DNA of 10,039 nt, taken from NCBI GenBank assembly GCA_029933275.1, contig JAOZOM010000033.1, positions 3,221 through 13,259 of the forward strand, given 5' to 3'. Source of the DNA: Anaerolineales bacterium (lineage in GTDB: Bacteria; Chloroflexota; Anaerolineae; Anaerolineales; Villigracilaceae). The notes under the pieces are model-generated. The model did no database searches and was not told where the DNA came from. It saw only the letters and a program-made list of their open reading frames with translations. Made by a program: the position numbers and the translations under genes. This document shows, piece by piece, positions 7,044 through 10,039 of the stretch. Numbering within the stretch: the stretch's first letter is position 1; the number at the start of each line of letters is the position of its first letter.

Positions 7044-7117
7044 GCCCTGGTAGCTCAATAGGATAGAGCAATCGCCTCCTAAGCGATAGGTTATGGGTTC
7101 AACTCCCATCTAGGGCA
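7044..7117 (+). tRNA. tRNA-Arg (anticodon CCT)
   Basis: A complete 74-nt cloverleaf. The acceptor stem is GCCCTGG with CTAGGGC (one G-T pair). The D arm is GCTC/GAGC, and the anticodon stem is ATCGC/GCGAT around the loop CTCCTAA, which gives anticodon CCT at 7078-7080. The variable loop has 5 nt, and the T arm is ATGGG/CCCAT with loop TTCAACT. The discriminator base is A at 7117. CCA is not encoded (ATTC follows), so it is added enzymatically. The tRNA reads AGG codons. Confidence 0.97.
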
Positions 7118-7151
7118 TTCTAAAAACGTTAATCTGTTTCTAACAAAATTC

Positions 7152-7191
7152 GCTTGCAAATTTTCCCTTGATGGTATATTATATTGCAAGC
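7152..7191 (+). promoter_or_regulatory. promoter bracketed by paired TTGCAA palindromes (candidate small-RNA promoter)
   Basis: TTGCAA (7154-7159) as -35 and TATTAT (7177-7182) as -10 are 17 nt apart and predict a start at about 7189. GCTTGCAA (7152-7159) and TTGCAAGC (7184-7191) are perfect reverse complements, one over the -35 and one over the start site. Their centres are 32 bp apart, close to three helical turns. The arrangement is that of a controlled promoter, though no regulator is identifiable. Confidence 0.45.
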
Positions 7192-7270
7192 AATCGATTG
7201 GGTGCCCCCCTCACCCAGTCGATTGCTATTTAAGTCAATAAACACCCGCAGATATATCTGCGGGTGTTTT
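7189..7270 (+). ncRNA. candidate small RNA with a C-rich loop and its own terminator
   Basis: Downstream of the tRNA a promoter predicts a start at 7189. This is the first base of a 16-bp hairpin (7189-7204 with 7212-7227) that has only one non-Watson-Crick position, a T opposite G at 7199 that is tolerated as U-G in RNA. Its 7-nt loop is CCCCCCT, complementary to purine-rich Shine-Dalgarno-like sequence. A 12-nt unpaired linker leads to a second, perfect hairpin that ends in T residues. The transcript would be about 82 nt. No open reading frame of note lies inside. The match between the predicted start and the hairpin edge supports a discrete RNA rather than readthrough from the tRNA. I cannot place it in a known RNA family. 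Confidence 0.45.
7240..7270 (+). terminator. perfect-palindrome terminator following the candidate small RNA
   Basis: Bases 7240-7269 form a perfect 30-nt palindrome (AAACACCCGCAGATA and its reverse complement). In RNA the central AU pairs open to give a loop, leaving a stem with a CCCGCAG/CTGCGGG core. Four T residues (7267-7270) end the + strand copy. The T tract is short, so termination may be moderate. Confidence 0.65.
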
Positions 7271-7289
7271 GATTCTACTTCGTAAAAAA

Positions 7290-7320
7290 AAACGGGCGAC
7301 TATAAAATAGTCGCCCGTTT
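7290..7320 (-). terminator. intrinsic terminator of dnaK
   Basis: A perfect 13-bp stem (7290-7302 with 7308-7320, core ACGGGCGAC/GTCGCCCGT) encloses a 5-nt loop. On the - strand it is followed by a T tract (A run 7284-7292). It lies 26 nt beyond the dnaK stop and 20 bp from the opposing + strand terminator. Confidence 0.9.
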
Positions 7321-7346
7321 CTGATTACTGAATACTCTTTACAAAT

Positions 7347-9242
7347 CTACTCTTCGCTCACCTCGCCTTCAATAACATCATCGTCATCTTCGGGGGGGAC
7401 AGATTCGCCAGTTGGCGGAGCTTGTTGTGCGCTCTCTTCCTGTGCGTAGAGTTGTTGACTGATCGCGTTGAAGGCGTTTTGCAAATCTTCAGTCGCTTTT
7501 TTGATGCTTTCTGCATCATCGCCTTCGGCGGCTTTCTTCAAGGTCTCAAGTTTTCCTTCAATATCTTTTCGATCATCATCAGAAACCTTCTCGCCCAATT
7601 CTTTGAGCGTCTTTTCGGTTTGATAACCAAGATTATCCGCGCTGTTTTTCAAATCAATCAATTCTCGGCGTTTTTTATCTTCGGCTTCATGAGCTTTCGC
7701 TTGTTCAACCATATTATCAATATCGCTCTTATCCAAATTGGTTGAGGCGGTAATGGTCACTTTTTGCTCTTTGCCAGTTGCCTTATCCTTTGCTTTGACA
7801 TTTAGAATGCCGTTCGCATCAATATCGAAAGTCACTTCAACTTGCGGGATGCCGCGCTGCGCCGGTGGAATTCCATCGAGACGGAAACGTCCGAGCGACA
7901 TATTATCGCCAGCCATCGGGCGTTCACCCTGCAAAACGTGAATATCTACTGCAGTTTGGTTATCCGCAGCGGTGGAGTAGACTTCGGTTTTACTAACGGG
8001 GATAGTCGTATTGCGTTCAATCATCACGGTCATTACGCTACCCATTGTTTCCACGCCTAAAGAAAGCGGAGTCACATCGAGGAGCAGGATGTCTTTCACG
8101 TCACCACCGAGTACACCGCCTTGAATGGCTGCACCTACAGCAACTACTTCATCGGGATTCACGCCCTGATGCGGTTCTTTGCCATCCGCCAACTTACGGA
8201 CGAGATCATGAATCATCGGCATACGGGTTGAACCACCGACCAAGACGACTTCGTTCAATGCGCTGGCTTTAATTCCGGCATCTTTCAACGCGGCTTCAAA
8301 AGGTGTTTTGCAGCGTTTGACCAAATCTTCGGTCATTTGCTCAAATTTGGCACGCGTTAATTTTAGTTGAAGATGTTTTGGACCCGAAGCATCTGCGGTG
8401 ACATAGGGCAGGTTGATTTCGGTTTCCATCATCGTGGAAAGTTCAATCTTCGCTTTTTCGGCAGCTTCGCGCAAACGTTGGAGGGGCTGGCGGTCGTTAC
8501 GCAAATCAATGCCTTGATCTTTCTTGAATTCATCGGCTGCCCAATTGACAATTGCCTGATCCCAGTCATCGCCACCGAGATGGGTATCGCCATTAGTGGA
8601 TTTGACTTCGATCACACCCTCACCAACTTCGAGAACAGAAACGTCAAAGGTTCCGCCTCCCAAGTCGAATACAAGGATGGTCTCGTCCTTCTTTTTTTCC
8701 AAACCATAAGTTAGGGCGGAGGCAGTTGGCTCGTTGATGATCCGCATGACTTCCAATCCCGCGATTTTACCGGCATCTTTTGTGGCTTGCCGCTGACTAT
8801 CGTTAAAATAAGCAGGGACGGTGATAACGGCTTGGGTCACTTTTTCGCCAAGATAGGATTCAGCATCCGCTTTCAATTTGGCGAGAATCATCGCCGAGAT
8901 TTCTTGGGGACTATATTCTTTGCCCGTAACGGGGATGCTAACGCGAACGTCCTCAGTTGGACCTGCTACCACTTTAAATGGCACCATGCCGCGCTCAATT
9001 TTGGTCTCGTCAAATCTGCGCCCGATGAATCGCTTAATCGAATAAATTGTATTCTCCGAGTTAATCACTGCCTGACGTTTGGCAGTCTGCCCGACTAGAC
9101 GTTCACCATTTTTATTGAATGCCACCACCGAGGGGATTAAACGTCCGCCCTCAGCCGATGAAATCACGGTTGGCTGACCGCCTTCCATCACGGCGACTAC
9201 GCTGTTGGTTGTACCGAGGTCAATACCTATAATTTTGCTCAT
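7347..9242 (-). CDS. dnaK: Hsp70 chaperone DnaK
   Basis: ATP-dependent cytoplasmic chaperone that works with DnaJ and GrpE. The 631-residue protein has the full family layout. The nucleotide-binding domain (about 1-385) carries the signatures IDLGTTNS (7-14), DLGGGTFD (193-200) and VVLVGGSTRMP (332-342). The interdomain linker DVKDILLLDVTP is at about 381-392. The substrate-binding beta domain (about 392-505) precedes a helical lid and an acidic tail ending DDDDVIEGEVSEE. Residues about 78-106 hold the N-terminal insertion found in most bacterial DnaKs but absent from Bacillus-type DnaK. The start ATG at 9242 is supported by AGGAG (9249-9253) with a 6-nt spacing. No grpE or dnaJ adjoins it, and terminators on both sides make it a single-gene unit. 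No CIRCE element is visible upstream. Confidence 0.98.
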   Translation of the reverse strand: MSKIIGIDLGTTNSVVAVMEGGQPTVISSAEGGRLIPSVVAFNKNGERLVGQTAKRQAVINSENTIYSIKRFIGRRFDETKIERGMVPFKVVAGPTEDVRVSIPVTGKEYSPQEISAMILAKLKADAESYLGEKVTQAVITVPAYFNDSQRQATKDAGKIAGLEVMRIINEPTASALTYGLEKKKDETILVFDLGGGTFDVSVLEVGEGVIEVKSTNGDTHLGGDDWDQAIVNWAADEFKKDQGIDLRNDRQPLQRLREAAEKAKIELSTMMETEINLPYVTADASGPKHLQLKLTRAKFEQMTEDLVKRCKTPFEAALKDAGIKASALNEVVLVGGSTRMPMIHDLVRKLADGKEPHQGVNPDEVVAVGAAIQGGVLGGDVKDILLLDVTPLSLGVETMGSVMTVMIERNTTIPVSKTEVYSTAADNQTAVDIHVLQGERPMAGDNMSLGRFRLDGIPPAQRGIPQVEVTFDIDANGILNVKAKDKATGKEQKVTITASTNLDKSDIDNMVEQAKAHEAEDKKRRELIDLKNSADNLGYQTEKTLKELGEKVSDDDRKDIEGKLETLKKAAEGDDAESIKKATEDLQNAFNAISQQLYAQEESAQQAPPTGESVPPEDDDDVIEGEVSEE

Positions 9243-9330
9243 ATCTTACTCCTGTAAAAAATATTTTTTGATTACATTTCATCTAAAAAGATGATGAATA
9301 TAGGATACCCGATGGATACAAGAATCTTGT
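9243..9330 (-). promoter_or_regulatory. dnaK leader with ribosome site, small hairpin and weak promoter
   Basis: Reading the - strand, a possible -10 TATATT lies at 9297-9302 with only a poor -35 (TTCTTG, 9319-9324, 16-nt spacer). The transcribed leader has a 6-bp hairpin TCATCT/AGATGA (9279-9284 with 9289-9294, loop of 4) and ends in AGGAG at 9249-9253. I see no inverted repeat of the CIRCE type and no convincing heat-shock sigma-32 consensus, so the mode of stress control is not evident. Confidence 0.35.
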
Positions 9331-9371
9331 TAACAATATATAGAAAAGACGTAGGTGAGGGCTTTAAAAAA

Positions 9372-9402
9372 AAGCCCGAAAGGCGAAATACCTTTCGGGC
9401 TT
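9372..9402 (-). terminator. intrinsic terminator of the ConA-like gene
   Basis: A perfect 12-bp stem (9372-9383 with 9391-9402, AAGCCCGAAAGG/CCTTTCGGGCTT) closes a 7-nt loop. On the - strand a run of eight T residues follows (A run 9366-9373). It sits 20 nt after the stop of the upstream - strand gene and separates it from dnaK. Confidence 0.92.
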
Positions 9403-9421
9403 AATGCTTGTTTTGCTTGGT

Positions 9422-10039
9422 TTAGGGTTCACTAATTGTAACAGAATCAATTTCAACTTTAACAGGGAGAGTGAAAAAAGAGGAAACACCAACGCCAACT
9501 AAACCATCTCGTAAGACATATTGATTGTCTTCATAAACATTTGTTTCATTTCCATTGATATAAAGTTTCAATGTACGCTCATTGCAAATCATTGTGTATT
9601 CATTTATTTCTCTACCGACTTTGATTTTATTCGATCCTCCACTTGCCATTGGGTTATAAACTATTTTATTATCATCACGCCTGAAGGCATAATAGAGATC
9701 ATATAGTCCATTATTTGCGACATTATACTCATACCAACCTTCATCCGTATAACGGCAAATTAAACTGACATTATTATTATTAACACCGCGATTTTCAGCA
9801 ACTATGTCTATACGCACATTATCATATTCATAGGCATCATAGGTGACGTAAGTCCATTGCTGTTCGCTTTCAAGACTGAAAAGCAAACGTCCATCTTCGA
9901 TTCCAATAAACATTGTACCGAAATCATCTTCAACATAAAGGGGAGCAGGCCTGTTCGCATCAATAAGGAAATAGGTCCACGTGCCTGTGTCTGTATCAAA
10001 TTCCTCGGTATAGAATTGTTGTGCAACAGGCTCCGTTGG
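9422..10039 (-). CDS. probable secreted/lipoprotein with concanavalin A-like domain (5' end beyond the window)
   Basis: The frame is open from the right edge to the stop at 9422-9424, giving the last 205 residues. The internal Met at 9913 is not the start, because coding continues upstream (TEPVAQQFYTEEFDTDTGTW). The visible part has many aromatic residues and alternating beta-strand patterns: an FYTEEFD opening strand, WTYVTYDAYEYDNVRIDI, VSLICRYTDEGWYEYNV and YTMICNERTLKLYINGNE, closing with VEIDSVTISE. This layout is typical of the ConA-like lectin/glucanase sandwich seen in LamG and 3-keto-disaccharide hydrolase-like proteins. The TEPV stretch at the edge may be the end of a Thr/Pro linker after a signal peptide, but that lies outside. 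No catalytic residues can be assigned, and the ligand is unknown. The gene is A/T-rich with Asn- and Tyr-heavy composition. Confidence 0.7.
   Translation of the reverse strand, partial: PTEPVAQQFYTEEFDTDTGTWTYFLIDANRPAPLYVEDDFGTMFIGIEDGRLLFSLESEQQWTYVTYDAYEYDNVRIDIVAENRGVNNNNVSLICRYTDEGWYEYNVANNGLYDLYYAFRRDDNKIVYNPMASGGSNKIKVGREINEYTMICNERTLKLYINGNETNVYEDNQYVLRDGLVGVGVSSFFTLPVKVEIDSVTISEP

Noticed and set aside
7189..7270. The same hairpins as a structured 3' end of dnaK on the - strand
   Set aside because: The dnaK terminator at 7290-7320 lies upstream of them on the - strand, and the palindrome has no proper T tract in that direction.

Overview
The window looks like a chromosomal segment of a Chloroflexota bacterium, most likely Anaerolineae-like. 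This rests on the style of the proteins: a 4-TM FtsK/SpoIIIE translocase, a PASTA-less Ser/Thr kinase with a TolB-like sensor half, a DnaK carrying the long N-terminal insert, and a secreted ConA-like protein. No marker gene settles the taxonomy, so treat it as an informed guess.

Layout. Bases 1-279 hold an opposed array of 9-nt repeats and the ftsK promoter. An intact ftsK/spoIIIE gene follows on the + strand (280-2508). A + strand block at 2509-4616 reads differently from its surroundings. It holds an AT-rich anion permease of the ArsB/NhaD/YbiR type, then a higBA toxin-antitoxin pair with its own promoter and operator. The permease is bracketed by a 10-bp inverted repeat, and its stop codon opens a sequence resembling the left half of an integron attC site. 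This block is the best candidate for an acquired or cassette-like insertion. A membrane Ser/Thr kinase with a beta-propeller ectodomain comes next on the - strand (4733-6907) and ends in a strong terminator facing higBA.

Between the kinase and dnaK lie a tRNA-Arg(CCT) gene with a near-consensus promoter and, just after it, a separate promoter, a long hairpin with a C-rich loop and a perfect-palindrome terminator. These together look like an unannotated small RNA of about 80 nt (7189-7270). Its promoter is bracketed by two TTGCAA palindromes. dnaK (- strand, 7347-9242) stands alone with its own Shine-Dalgarno and terminator. The right edge holds the 3' part of a - strand gene for a probably secreted protein with a concanavalin A-like domain, again with its own terminator.

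How the genes relate. Most are single transcription units closed by their own terminators. Only higB and higA form an evident operon. ftsK (chromosome segregation), tRNA-Arg and dnaK (protein folding) are core functions; the kinase and ConA-like protein are sensing or surface functions; the permease-higBA block is accessory. The items most worth follow-up are the candidate small RNA with its bracketed promoter, the attC-like boundary of the permease and the opposed nonamer array.
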